Source: Micromonospora sp. CP22 (lineage in GTDB: Bacteria; Actinomycetota; Actinomycetes; Mycobacteriales; Micromonosporaceae). Taken from it: DNA of 64,000 bases. Location: positions 1 to 64,000 of the forward strand of contig NZ_VCJO01000019.1 in assembly GCF_009712475.1 (NCBI RefSeq), given 5' to 3'. Shown one piece after another: positions 16,248 through 23,697 of this stretch. The stretch's first letter is position 1; each line of letters begins with the position of its first letter. The translations under genes were made by a program, and so were the position numbers. Under the pieces are notes generated by a model. It had not been told where the DNA came from. It was given only the letters and a program-made list of their open reading frames with translations, and ran no database searches.

Positions 16248-17278
16248 TGCCACTCCTTCGGTGATCCGGCGGACGCCCCGATGGCGTCCGGCACAGGTAG
16301 GAAGTCGTCGACGCGTACGCCGAGGCCCCGCCGGTCAGCGGTGGCCCGCACGTGCTCGGCCACGGCGAGGTCCAGCACCCCGAGGCCGAACGGGGACACC
16401 ACCACCGGCCTGTCGTCGTCGGGCAGCCGGACCTGGCCGCCGGCCAGCCCGCCGATCGTGGCGTGGACGAAGTCCCGCCCGCCGGTGAGCTGTTCGGCCA
16501 GGTGCAGTGAGGTGTGCTCGCGGCAGACGTGGTCGGCGTCGTCGACCACGTTGCGGGCCGCCAGCACCGCCTCGGGCCGCAGGTCACGCAGGGACAGGTG
16601 CAGCAGCACCGTGCCCGGACGGCAGGCGTCCAGGTCGAGGTGGGGGGCGGTGGCGGTGGTGGCGATGGCGACCAACCGGTGCGCGGCCAGCGCCTCCTCG
16701 GCGGTGCGGGCCAGCGTCGTGGGCACCTCCGGCAGCAACGCGCGGGCCGCCTCGGCGAACGCCGCCGCCCGCGCCGGGTCCGTGTCGAACAGGGTGAGCG
16801 CCGGTGGCGGGGCGACGGTGCCGGCGACGAACCGCAGCACCTGCTGGTTGATCAGACCGCAGCCGATCAGGGCCAGACCGTCCGGGCGACGGTGCGTGGT
16901 GAGCAGGTCGGCCGCCAGCGCCGCGCTCGCCGCGGTACGTCGGGCGGAGACGACCGACCCTTCGACCAGCGCCACCGGATGCCCGGTACGCATCGAGTTC
17001 AGCACGATGGCCGCGCTGGCCCGTTCCAGGCCCTGGGCGAGGTTGCCGGGGAAGGACGAGATCCACTTGATGCCGGCGACCGGCGGGTCGGTGTCGAGGT
17101 GGGCGGGCAGCCCGATGACCCGGTCGCGGGGCCGATCGGGGAAGCGCAGGAAGACCGAGTGCGGCACACTGCTGCGCCCCTGCTCGTGCAGCAGGTACGC
17201 CTGACGGACCAGGTCCACGACCCGGGCGTCGTCGCCGTCGAGGATGTCGCGTACCACGGCCTGACCGATGATCAGCAT
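16244..17278 (-). CDS. sbnB: SbnB-like N-(aminocarboxyethyl)glutamate dehydrogenase (ornithine cyclodeaminase fold)
   Basis: This protein of 344 aa belongs to the ornithine cyclodeaminase/mu-crystallin family. In siderophore and antibiotic clusters the SbnB branch oxidises N-(1-amino-1-carboxy-2-ethyl)glutamate with NAD+ to give L-2,3-diaminopropionate and 2-oxoglutarate. Visible family features are GIKWISSFPGN near residue 90, the segment LNSMRTGHPVALVEGS that includes substrate-contacting residues, and the nucleotide-binding LIGCGLINQQ. Its start overlaps the end of the SbnA-like gene by 7 bp and its stop overlaps the MbtH start, so the three genes are coupled. The paired SbnA gene makes the Dap role much more likely than ornithine cyclodeaminase activity. 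ATG at 17278 has GGAAGGA upstream. Confidence 0.9.
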   Translation of the reverse strand: MLIIGQAVVRDILDGDDARVVDLVRQAYLLHEQGRSSVPHSVFLRFPDRPRDRVIGLPAHLDTDPPVAGIKWISSFPGNLAQGLERASAAIVLNSMRTGHPVALVEGSVVSARRTAASAALAADLLTTHRRPDGLALIGCGLINQQVLRFVAGTVAPPPALTLFDTDPARAAAFAEAARALLPEVPTTLARTAEEALAAHRLVAIATTATAPHLDLDACRPGTVLLHLSLRDLRPEAVLAARNVVDDADHVCREHTSLHLAEQLTGGRDFVHATIGGLAGGQVRLPDDDRPVVVSPFGLGVLDLAVAEHVRATADRRGLGVRVDDFLPVPDAIGASAGSPKEWQ

Positions 17279-18252
17279 GACTCGTCCTTCCACAGATGGG
17301 TGATCTCTCCGAAGTGTCGTACCACCCATTGATCGGAATAGATCGTGTCGAGATAGCGATCACCGTTGTCCGGCAGGATCAGCACGGCGGTGGCCCCCGC
17401 CGGGATCTGCGCGATCCGGCGGTGCAGCGCGGCGACGGTGGCACCGGAGGAGCCACCGGCGAGGATGGCCTCCCGGTTGAGCAGCAGCCGGCACCCGACC
17501 ACGCAGTCCAGGTCCGAGACGTGCACCACCTCGTCCGGCGCCGCGTCGGCCGCCAGGGGCGGCGTGATCGACGCACCGTGACCGGGGATCAGCCGTGGCT
17601 CCGGTTGACCACCGAAGATCGCGCTGCCCACCGCGTCCACCGCCACCACCCGGGTGGACAGTCCCTGCTCGCGCAGGTAGCCGACGCAGCCGACCAGCGT
17701 CCCGCAGGTGCCGGTGGTGCAGTACAGGTAGTCGACCTGCCCGTCGAGCGCGGTGACGATCTCGGCCATGGTGCGCCGTTGCGCCGCGGCGTTGAGCGGG
17801 TTGGCGTACTGGTCGGGGCGGTACGCGTCCGGAATCCGTTCGCACAGCTCGCGGACCCGGTTCTGCCGGACGGGCAGATATTCCCCGGTCACCGGGTCGG
17901 GGTGTTCGACCATCTCGATCTCCGCGCGGTACGCGTGCAGGATGGCGAGGTTCTGACGGGTGGTCTTCGGGTCGACCACGCAGATGAACCGGATCGCGTA
18001 GTACGCGCACACCTGGGCGAGGCCGATGGCCAGGTTGCCCGAGCTGGACTCGATCACCACCGACCGGCCGGGCACCAGCTCACCCGACTCGATCTTGCCG
18101 CGCAGCATGCTCAGCGCGGTGCGGTCCTTGATGCTGCCGCCGGGGTTGAAGCGCTCCAGCTTCACGAATATCCGAGAGGGAGAGTCCGGGAACAGCCGGA
18201 CCAACTGGACCAGCGGCGTGTTCCCGATCGTCGAGAGGATGCCCTCACGCAC
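17272..18252 (-). CDS. sbnA: SbnA-like PLP-dependent N-(aminocarboxyethyl)glutamate synthase
   Basis: This 326-aa protein is a fold-type II PLP enzyme of the cysteine synthase family. SbnA joins O-phospho-L-serine and L-glutamate to form the substrate of SbnB, the first step to L-2,3-diaminopropionate. The PLP lysine lies in NPGGSIKDR near residue 41, the phosphate-binding ESSSGNLA follows near residue 75, and TGTCGT lies near residue 190. The chosen start is the GTG at 18252, preceded by GGAGGGAGG. An ATG at 18288 is in frame but lacks such a site. A strong hairpin and a TATA-rich segment lie upstream, so this gene may head its own transcript. Confidence 0.92.
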   Translation of the reverse strand: MREGILSTIGNTPLVQLVRLFPDSPSRIFVKLERFNPGGSIKDRTALSMLRGKIESGELVPGRSVVIESSSGNLAIGLAQVCAYYAIRFICVVDPKTTRQNLAILHAYRAEIEMVEHPDPVTGEYLPVRQNRVRELCERIPDAYRPDQYANPLNAAAQRRTMAEIVTALDGQVDYLYCTTGTCGTLVGCVGYLREQGLSTRVVAVDAVGSAIFGGQPEPRLIPGHGASITPPLAADAAPDEVVHVSDLDCVVGCRLLLNREAILAGGSSGATVAALHRRIAQIPAGATAVLILPDNGDRYLDTIYSDQWVVRHFGEITHLWKDESC

Positions 18253-18299
18253 CGTTCCTCCCTCCACAAGTGGCCTTTCCAGTGCCATGACGTTGTCAA

Positions 18300-18326
18300 T
18301 CAGGGCTATACGGGCCCTATACCGGT
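18300..18326 (-). promoter_or_regulatory. Probable promoter for the sbnA-sbnB-mbtH-NRPS transcript
   Basis: On the minus strand two -10-like hexamers, TATAGG and TATAGC, lie 11 bp apart in an otherwise GC-rich gap. They sit between the hairpin that follows the condensation gene and the sbnA start. The GGGCCC between them is a short palindrome. This is a visual call only; no convincing -35 element is obvious. Confidence 0.4.
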
Positions 18327-18346
18327 GCCTCGCCGCTCACGCGGTT

Positions 18347-18387
18347 CCGGAGCCGGCCGGTGACGGGGGTGCACCGACCGGCTCCGG
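18347..18387 (-). terminator. Long GC-rich hairpin after the condensation-domain gene
   Basis: The arms 18347-18362 and 18372-18387 pair over 16 positions with one mismatch around a 9-base loop. The hairpin begins 51 bp after the stop codon of the upstream minus-strand gene and lacks a clear U-tract, as is common in actinomycetes. It probably separates the KASIII-ACP-C transcript from the sbnA transcript, wholly or in part. Confidence 0.6.
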
Positions 18388-18437
18388 CCCGAGTGGCGAC
18401 GGCCCGACCCGGCTGGCCGGACCGCTCACCACCGGGT

Positions 18438-19793
18438 CTATCGCGCGCCCAGCGCCAGCAGGTCGCGCAGTTCCGTCTCGTCGACCATCGGCGCGCGGGA
18501 CACCACGGTCTGCGGTGCCGTGCAGGCCACCCGCAGCATCTGGAGGAAGTGCCGGGCCAACCGCCGCACGGTCGGCTCGTCGAACAGGTCGACGTCGTAG
18601 CCGAACTCGGCCTCGATCCGGCCGTCGTTGTACTGCGTGAGGGTCGCCGAGAGGTCGAACTGACCCTCGTCGTACGGGATGTCCAGGAGCCGGACCCGGT
18701 GCCCGACGAACGGGTGGCGCTCGTAGGTGAAGTCGTCGTCGTGCTGGTGCGCGAGCAGCGTGACGGTCACCCGTACCACCGGCCCCTGGCTGCGTCGGCT
18801 CGCCTGGACCAGCGGGAACGGGTAGGCCGCGTGCGCCACCCCGTCGGTCAGTTGCCGACTCGCGGCGGCGATCGCCTCGGCGAAGGTGGTGCCCGTGTCG
18901 AACGAGCCGCGCAACGCGATCGTGTTGACCAACAGTCCGACCACCCCACGCAGCGCCCGCCCCCGACGCAGCGTGGCGGGACACCCGACGGTGAACTCGC
19001 CCAGCCCGCTGTAGCGGTACATCGTGGCCTGGAACGCGGCGAGCACCACGCTGTACGGCGTGACTCCGGCCGTGGCGGCGGCCTGCCGCAACCCGACGAC
19101 GAGGTCGTCCGGCAGCGGCTGGCTGAACGCGCCGCCCCGGAACGAGCGCACCGGCGGGCGGGGGCGGTCGGTCGGCAGGGTCACCGCCGTGGCACCGTCG
19201 CAGACCCGGTCCCAGTACGCCCGTAGCCGCTCGCCACGCTCGCCGGAGAGCGCCGCCTGCTGCCGGGCCAGGAAGTCGTCGTAGGTGCCGCCGACCGGCG
19301 GCAACTCCACCGGCCGTCCGGCCCGCAACGCGGCGTACACCTCGGCCAGCTCCTGCCAGACGATGCGCTGCGAGTGGAAGTCGGTGGCGATGTGGTGGAC
19401 GACCACCACCAGGACGCAGTCGGTCCGCCGCCGCAGCAGCGCCGCCCGCAGCGGGCCGTCGTCGCCCAGCCGCAGCGGCTGGTCGCCGAGTTTCTTGCAC
19501 CGGCGCAGCAGCCCGTCGTCGTCCAGGTCGGGCACGTCGTGCACCTCGACCTCGGTGGGTGGGTCGCGGTCCACGACCCGCACCGGCCCGTGGTCCGTCT
19601 GCACGAACCGGGATCGGAGCAGGTCGTGGCGGGACCGCACCACGGTCAACGCCCGGCGCACCAGATCGGGATCGAGTGCCGGCTCGACGTACAGACCGTG
19701 CACCACGTTGCTGGCCGCGCTATCCGGCGCGAGCCGCTGGACCAGCCACAGCGCGCGCTGCCCGACCGACAACTGCCGGACGTCCTCGGTCAC
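18438..19793 (-). CDS. Discrete NRPS condensation domain protein (451 aa)
   Basis: A stand-alone condensation domain. It opens with the C1-like motif LSVGQRALWLVQRL and carries HHIATDF near residue 134, a variant of HHxxxDG with the catalytic second histidine kept. It ends without adenylation, carrier or thioesterase domains. Its GTG start overlaps the ACP stop by GTGA, and the KASIII gene lies just upstream, so it probably works on an acyl group carried by that ACP. Because the initiating NRPS lacks an N-terminal C domain, a plausible role is acylating the first aminoacyl-T intermediate in trans. Ester formation or release are alternatives. A condensation-type fold is certain; the role is inference. 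Confidence 0.88.
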   Translation of the reverse strand: MTEDVRQLSVGQRALWLVQRLAPDSAASNVVHGLYVEPALDPDLVRRALTVVRSRHDLLRSRFVQTDHGPVRVVDRDPPTEVEVHDVPDLDDDGLLRRCKKLGDQPLRLGDDGPLRAALLRRRTDCVLVVVVHHIATDFHSQRIVWQELAEVYAALRAGRPVELPPVGGTYDDFLARQQAALSGERGERLRAYWDRVCDGATAVTLPTDRPRPPVRSFRGGAFSQPLPDDLVVGLRQAAATAGVTPYSVVLAAFQATMYRYSGLGEFTVGCPATLRRGRALRGVVGLLVNTIALRGSFDTGTTFAEAIAAASRQLTDGVAHAAYPFPLVQASRRSQGPVVRVTVTLLAHQHDDDFTYERHPFVGHRVRLLDIPYDEGQFDLSATLTQYNDGRIEAEFGYDVDLFDEPTVRRLARHFLQMLRVACTAPQTVVSRAPMVDETELRDLLALGAR

Positions 19794-20044
19794 ATCGAGG
19801 ACCTGGCGGCGAGGACGAAGTCCGTGATGTCCTGGACCTTCGCGAAGTTGCCGACCTCCTCGTCGGGCACCTCGATGTCGAAGTGGTTCTCCACGGCGGC
19901 GAGCAGGTCGACCAGTTTGAGGCTGTCCAGGCCGAGGTCGACGAAGGCGTCCCCCGGGTTGATCTGCCGGTCGACGTTCTCGGTCATCAGTTTGCGGGTG
20001 AGCCGCACGACGTCCGGGAACACCTGGTCAACAGCGATGGTCAT
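19790..20044 (-). CDS. Acyl carrier protein
   Basis: This 84-aa ACP has the phosphopantetheine attachment motif DLGLDSLKLVDLL, with the modified serine near residue 40, and the acidic helix composition of the family. It lies between a KASIII gene and a discrete condensation domain gene and overlaps the latter by 4 bp. It therefore probably carries a dedicated acyl chain rather than serving primary fatty acid synthesis. Two ATG codons lie 6 bp apart; the second (20044) has better spacing from AAAGGA and is chosen, and 20050 is the alternative. Confidence 0.93.
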   Translation of the reverse strand: MTIAVDQVFPDVVRLTRKLMTENVDRQINPGDAFVDLGLDSLKLVDLLAAVENHFDIEVPDEEVGNFAKVQDITDFVLAARSSM

Positions 20045-20074
20045 GGTCATGGTCCTTTCGACAGAGGGGACTGG

Positions 20075-21031
20075 TCAGGGCATCCGGATGAGTTGACCGG
20101 CGTAGGCGAGGCCGGCGCCGAAGCCGAGCAGCAGCACCCGGTCACCGGGGCTGGTCTGGCCGCTCTCGTACAGCCGGCTGAGCGCCAGCGGAACCGACGC
20201 GGCCGACGTGTTGCCGGTTTCGACGACGTCCTTGGCAACCTTCTCGGCGGGGATCTCGAGGATCTCGGCCAGTTGGTCGATGATGCGCAGGTTCGCCTGG
20301 TGGGGCACGAACCAGTCGATGTCCGCCAGCTCGATACCGGCGAGGTCGCACACCCTGCGGGCCACCCTCGGCACGTTCTTGGTGGACCACCGGTAGACCA
20401 GCGGACCGTCCATCTTGGCGAACTCGCGGCCGTTGGCGTCCCACCTGGTGCCGAGGATGTTGGCGCGTCGGCCGTCGCTGCCCCACACCACCGGGCTGAT
20501 GCCGTCGGTCTGCGCGGCGGAGACCACCGCCGCACCCGCGCCGTCACCGAAGATGACGTACGTGGCCGGATCCTCCGGGTCGATGAAGCGACTCAGTTGC
20601 TCCGCCCCGACCACCAGCACGTTGCGGGCGCTGCCCGCCCGGATCTCGTTGGCCGCGACCCCGACCGAGTAGGCGAAGCCGGCACAGGCGGCGTTCAGGT
20701 CGAACGCCCCGGTGGCGTCGATGCCGATCCGGCTGGCCACCTCGGGCGCGCCGCCCGGGATGCGGTCCTTCTTCGTCGCCGAGGCGAGGATGACCAGGTC
20801 CACGTCGGCGGGGTCGACGTTCGCCATGGCGAGCGCCTTCCCGCCGGCCTCGGCGGCCATCATCGTCACGGACTCCTCCGGTCCGGACCAGTAGCGCGAC
20901 CGGATGCCGGTCCGCTCCTCGATCCAGTCCGGGGTCACACCAGCCTCGTCGGCGATCTCCTCGTTCGTGACCAGTCTGCTCGGCCGGTAGGCACCGAGCC
21001 CGGTAATCGCCGCACCAGTCATCTGGGCCAT
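20075..21031 (-). CDS. Beta-ketoacyl-ACP synthase III (FabH-like)
   Basis: This 318-aa condensing enzyme joins an acyl-CoA starter to malonyl-ACP. The catalytic triad is complete: Cys in NAACAGFAY near residue 114, His in VPHQANLR near 241, and Asn in TGNTSAAS near 272. The N-terminal ITGLGAYRPSR and WIEERTGI are typical of FabH. The gene lies 30 bp before the ACP gene on the same strand, pointing to cluster-specific chain initiation. ATG at 21031 is chosen because GGAGGG lies 5 bases upstream. A DpsC-like acyltransferase role is less likely with the triad intact. Confidence 0.93.
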   Translation of the reverse strand: MAQMTGAAITGLGAYRPSRLVTNEEIADEAGVTPDWIEERTGIRSRYWSGPEESVTMMAAEAGGKALAMANVDPADVDLVILASATKKDRIPGGAPEVASRIGIDATGAFDLNAACAGFAYSVGVAANEIRAGSARNVLVVGAEQLSRFIDPEDPATYVIFGDGAGAAVVSAAQTDGISPVVWGSDGRRANILGTRWDANGREFAKMDGPLVYRWSTKNVPRVARRVCDLAGIELADIDWFVPHQANLRIIDQLAEILEIPAEKVAKDVVETGNTSAASVPLALSRLYESGQTSPGDRVLLLGFGAGLAYAGQLIRMP

Positions 21032-21208
21032 CAATCCCTCCACACCACGCCGGTCGGCGTCCTGGTGGCACCGTCCGGGAGGGAGTGTTCGACGGCGATC
21101 TCACAACTTCTCTACATCGCGGCGGTATGGAAAAGAGATAGCCGGGCCGGCGACCGTACGCGGGGAGTGTGCCGCCGCACGCTGGCCCGCCCGGTCGGAA
21201 GGAAGCGC
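21032..21208. promoter_or_regulatory. Divergent intergenic region between KASIII and SDR genes
   Basis: The 177 bp separate divergently transcribed genes and must hold both promoters. A comparatively AT-rich stretch, including TCTCACAACTTCTCTACATC near 21100 and GAAAAGAGATAG near 21129, stands out. I do not see a confident operator. Confidence 0.35.
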
Positions 21209-22096
21209 ATGAAGGATCTCCGTGGCAAGGTCGTGGTCATCACCGGAGCCGGCTCGGGGATCGGTCGGGCGCTGGCCATCGAGCTGGCCGCCCAGGGTGC
21301 CCGGCTGGCTCTCTCCGACGTGGCCCCCGACGGCCTGGACCGCACCACGGCGGCCTGTGCCGAGTTGGGGGCCGAGGTGCGCGGCTATCCGCTGGACGTC
21401 ACCGACATGGCGGCGGTGCAGGCGCACGCGACGCAGGTCCGGGCCGACTTCGGCGGCGCCGACCTGGTGGTCAACAACGCCGGGGTGAATCTGCTGGCCA
21501 CGGTCATCGAGGCCAGGTACGAAGACGTCCGCTGGGTGCTGGATGTCAACTTCTGGGGCGTGGTGCACGGCACCCGGGCGTTCCTGCCGCTGCTCGTCGC
21601 CGCGCGCGGGCACCTGGTGAACATCTCCAGCATGTACGGCCTGACCACCGCTCCGGCCCAGACTGCGTACAACGCGGCGAAGTTCGCCGTCCGGGGCTTC
21701 ACCGAGGCGGTGTGGCAGGAGATGCAGGTCGGCGGCGTGCCGGTGACGGTCAGCTGCGTCTACCCGGGCAACGTACGCACCGACATCTTCACCAGTGCCC
21801 GCACCGGGCGGGGCCTGGGCTACGACGGGATCCGGGAACGCTTCGCCCAGGAGGCGGCCGTCTCGGCCGAAGCGGCCGCCCGGGCCATCCTGCGGGGGAT
21901 CCGCCGCAACCAGATGAGAATCATCGTCGGGGCGGACGCCCGTCGGGTCGACCTGTCCTCCCGGCTGCTCGGCACGCTCTACCTGCGACTGCGGGCGCGA
22001 CGGGCGCGCGCCGAGGCGAGCCGGCTCCGCCTGGCGGCCATGCGGGACCGGCTCGCCGCGCACCGGGTCAGATCGTCAGGCCACCGTCGACCGTGA
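21209..22096 (+). CDS. Short-chain dehydrogenase/reductase (295 aa)
   Basis: Classical SDR with the NAD(P) motif TGAGSGIG near residue 14, NNAG near residue 90, the catalytic serine in NISSMYG and YNAAK near residue 157. The Arg-rich tail from about residue 255 resembles SDRs that act on lipophilic substrates. Substrate is unknown. It lies alone on the plus strand inside the biosynthetic region, so tailoring of the product or its acyl chain is plausible. Its last 29 bp overlap the 3' end of the convergent FabG-type gene. ATG at 21209 is preceded by GGAAGGAAG; the frame is open much further upstream but without a family-like N-terminus. Confidence 0.85.
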   Translation: MKDLRGKVVVITGAGSGIGRALAIELAAQGARLALSDVAPDGLDRTTAACAELGAEVRGYPLDVTDMAAVQAHATQVRADFGGADLVVNNAGVNLLATVIEARYEDVRWVLDVNFWGVVHGTRAFLPLLVAARGHLVNISSMYGLTTAPAQTAYNAAKFAVRGFTEAVWQEMQVGGVPVTVSCVYPGNVRTDIFTSARTGRGLGYDGIRERFAQEAAVSAEAAARAILRGIRRNQMRIIVGADARRVDLSSRLLGTLYLRLRARRARAEASRLRLAAMRDRLAAHRVRSSGHRRP

Positions 22097-22814
22097 TGAC
22101 CTGTCCGGTCAGGTAGGAGGCCCGCTCCGACAGCAGGAACGTCACCACCGGGGCGATCTCCTCGGGCTGCCCGAGTCGGCCGAGAGCGGTCCGCTGCCCG
22201 ACCCCGTCGGTCAGTCCGGCCGGCAGGTCACTGAGCATGTCGGTCTCGATGAAGCCGGGCGCCACGGCGTTGACCCGGATCCCGTACGGGCCAACCTCCT
22301 TCGCCAGCGCCTTGGTGAACCCGATGATGCCCGCCTTGGACGCGGAGTAGTTGGTCTGACCGGGGCTGCCGGTGATGCCGGCCACCGAGGAGAGCGTGAC
22401 GATGGCCCCGCCCCGACGGCGCATCATGCGCCGGATCGCCGCCCGGCAGACCTGGTAGACCCCGCCGAGGTTGACGTCGACCACCGACTGCCAGTCCTCG
22501 GCGGCCATCATCGCCACCGGCCGGTCCCGGATGATGCCGGCCACGGTGACCAGCGCGGCCACCTCACCCAGGTCGCGTTCCACCTCGGCGACGAACTCGC
22601 GTACCCGGGCCGGGTCGGCGACGTTCACCTGGCGGGCCAGCACCCGCGCGCCGACCTCCTCCACCTCGGCGGCCACCTTCGCGGCGGCCTGCCCGTTGCT
22701 CTGGTAGCAGAAGGCCACGTCGTACCCGTCCGTGGCGAGCTGCCGGACCACCGCCCGGCCGATCCCCCGGGACCCTCCGCTGACCAGCGCAACCGGTCGT
22801 CGGACCTCACTCAT
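22068..22814 (-). CDS. FabG-type 3-oxoacyl-ACP reductase
   Basis: This 248-aa SDR fits FabG. It shows SGGSRGIGRAV near residue 12, the serine in TLSSVAGITG, YSASKAG near residue 155, the segment VNAVAPGFIETDM and the usual C-terminal VITVDGGLTI. It would reduce 3-ketoacyl-ACP to the 3-hydroxy compound. The ATG at 22814 overlaps the stop of the upstream hotdog gene as ATGA. With two dehydratase-like proteins it forms a reduction-dehydration cassette, more likely for a dedicated acyl chain than for housekeeping synthesis. Confidence 0.92.
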   Translation of the reverse strand: MSEVRRPVALVSGGSRGIGRAVVRQLATDGYDVAFCYQSNGQAAAKVAAEVEEVGARVLARQVNVADPARVREFVAEVERDLGEVAALVTVAGIIRDRPVAMMAAEDWQSVVDVNLGGVYQVCRAAIRRMMRRRGGAIVTLSSVAGITGSPGQTNYSASKAGIIGFTKALAKEVGPYGIRVNAVAPGFIETDMLSDLPAGLTDGVGQRTALGRLGQPEEIAPVVTFLLSERASYLTGQVITVDGGLTI

Positions 22815-23275
22815 GTCGACTCCTTGCCGTCGGATACCCCGGCCAGGGCGGCGGGGCGCAACGTGGCGGCCGGACGCACCGCACCGACCAGGCGGCCGAC
22901 CCGCATGACGACCTCGGAACCGATCACGGTCTCGCCCTCGACGAAGCCGGTGTCGGCGAGCAGCCGGGTCAGCCGCACCCGGTGCTCGACCGTCTCGCCG
23001 GGCCACACCGGCCGACCGAACCTGATCTCCTCAAAGACACCGGCGACCGGCACACCACCGGTCAGCACGTCCGGCATCGGCCGGTCGTGTCGGATCAGGA
23101 CCAGCGCGGCCTGTCCCCACGACTCCAGCAGCAGCACCGGGGGCAGTGGATGGCTTCCGGTGACGGTGTAGCTGCCGACCAGGTGTCGGCGGGGCACCAG
23201 TTCACTGACCCGGTCGACCAGCAGCATCGGCGGTCGGTGCGGGATGAGCCGCCGGATGTCGTCGCCGTCGAGCAT
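22811..23275 (-). CDS. FabZ/FabA-like hotdog protein with a shortened active-site loop
   Basis: This 154-aa protein starts like FabZ (RLIPHRPPMLLVDRV) and keeps a histidine in GSHPLPP and a glutamate in LLLESWGQA. Only 9 residues separate them, against 14 in canonical FabZ, and the PGV motif is missing. It may be a non-catalytic or altered partner of the next protein, as in heterodimeric dehydratases of type II systems that make polyenoic or cinnamoyl chains. The genes overlap by one base (TGATG). Function beyond acyl-thioester hotdog protein is inference. Confidence 0.75.
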   Translation of the reverse strand: MLDGDDIRRLIPHRPPMLLVDRVSELVPRRHLVGSYTVTGSHPLPPVLLLESWGQAALVLIRHDRPMPDVLTGGVPVAGVFEEIRFGRPVWPGETVEHRVRLTRLLADTGFVEGETVIGSEVVMRVGRLVGAVRPAATLRPAALAGVSDGKEST

Positions 23276-23643
23276 CAGTCACCTCCATTCCGGTAACGCA
23301 GCACCACCTCGGCGGCTGGTGCGTCGGAGACGGTGACGGTGCCGTGGCACAGCTCGCCGTCGCGGCGGACCTTGATGACCAGCTCGTCGTCCAGGTCGAT
23401 GGCCCGGAGGAACCGGCAGTACACCAGCTCGGCGAGGACCACCGTCGGCGCCGCCGCGAGCACGGCGCGGTGCACGTACTCGACGATGTGCACGCCGGGC
23501 AGCAGGGGGAAGCCGGGATAGTGCCCGGCGAAGACCGGATCGGCCCGATCCGGGCGTACCCGGGCGACGATCTCGTCGTCGCTGGCACGGGTCAGCTCGA
23601 TCCGGGCGGTGGTGGCGCACTCGGGCGAGGTTCTGCTGGTCAC
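23275..23643 (-). CDS. ApeI/FabZ-like acyl dehydratase (hotdog, 122 aa)
   Basis: Single-hotdog protein carrying the dehydratase motif FAGHYPGFPLLPGVHIVEYV, with the catalytic histidine in GHYP and glutamate 14 residues later, the canonical spacing. It resembles the short ApeI-like dehydratases of aryl polyene and related type II pathways. It is the first gene of the DH-DH-KR cassette and starts 54 bp after the SARP gene. The GTG start at 23643 has only a weak ribosome site. Confidence 0.8.
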   Translation of the reverse strand: MTSRTSPECATTARIELTRASDDEIVARVRPDRADPVFAGHYPGFPLLPGVHIVEYVHRAVLAAAPTVVLAELVYCRFLRAIDLDDELVIKVRRDGELCHGTVTVSDAPAAEVVLRYRNGGD

Positions 23644-23697
23644 CTGCCGACCGTGCCGGTGGCGGCTATATCTTCTCCATACCGTCGAGCTGCGTGA

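Noticed and set aside
15991..16587. N-terminal extension of the A-T-C-A-T synthetase up to 16587
   Set aside because: The extension overlaps the MbtH and SbnB-like genes in another frame and has no NRPS similarity. ATG at 15990 has a strong ribosome site.
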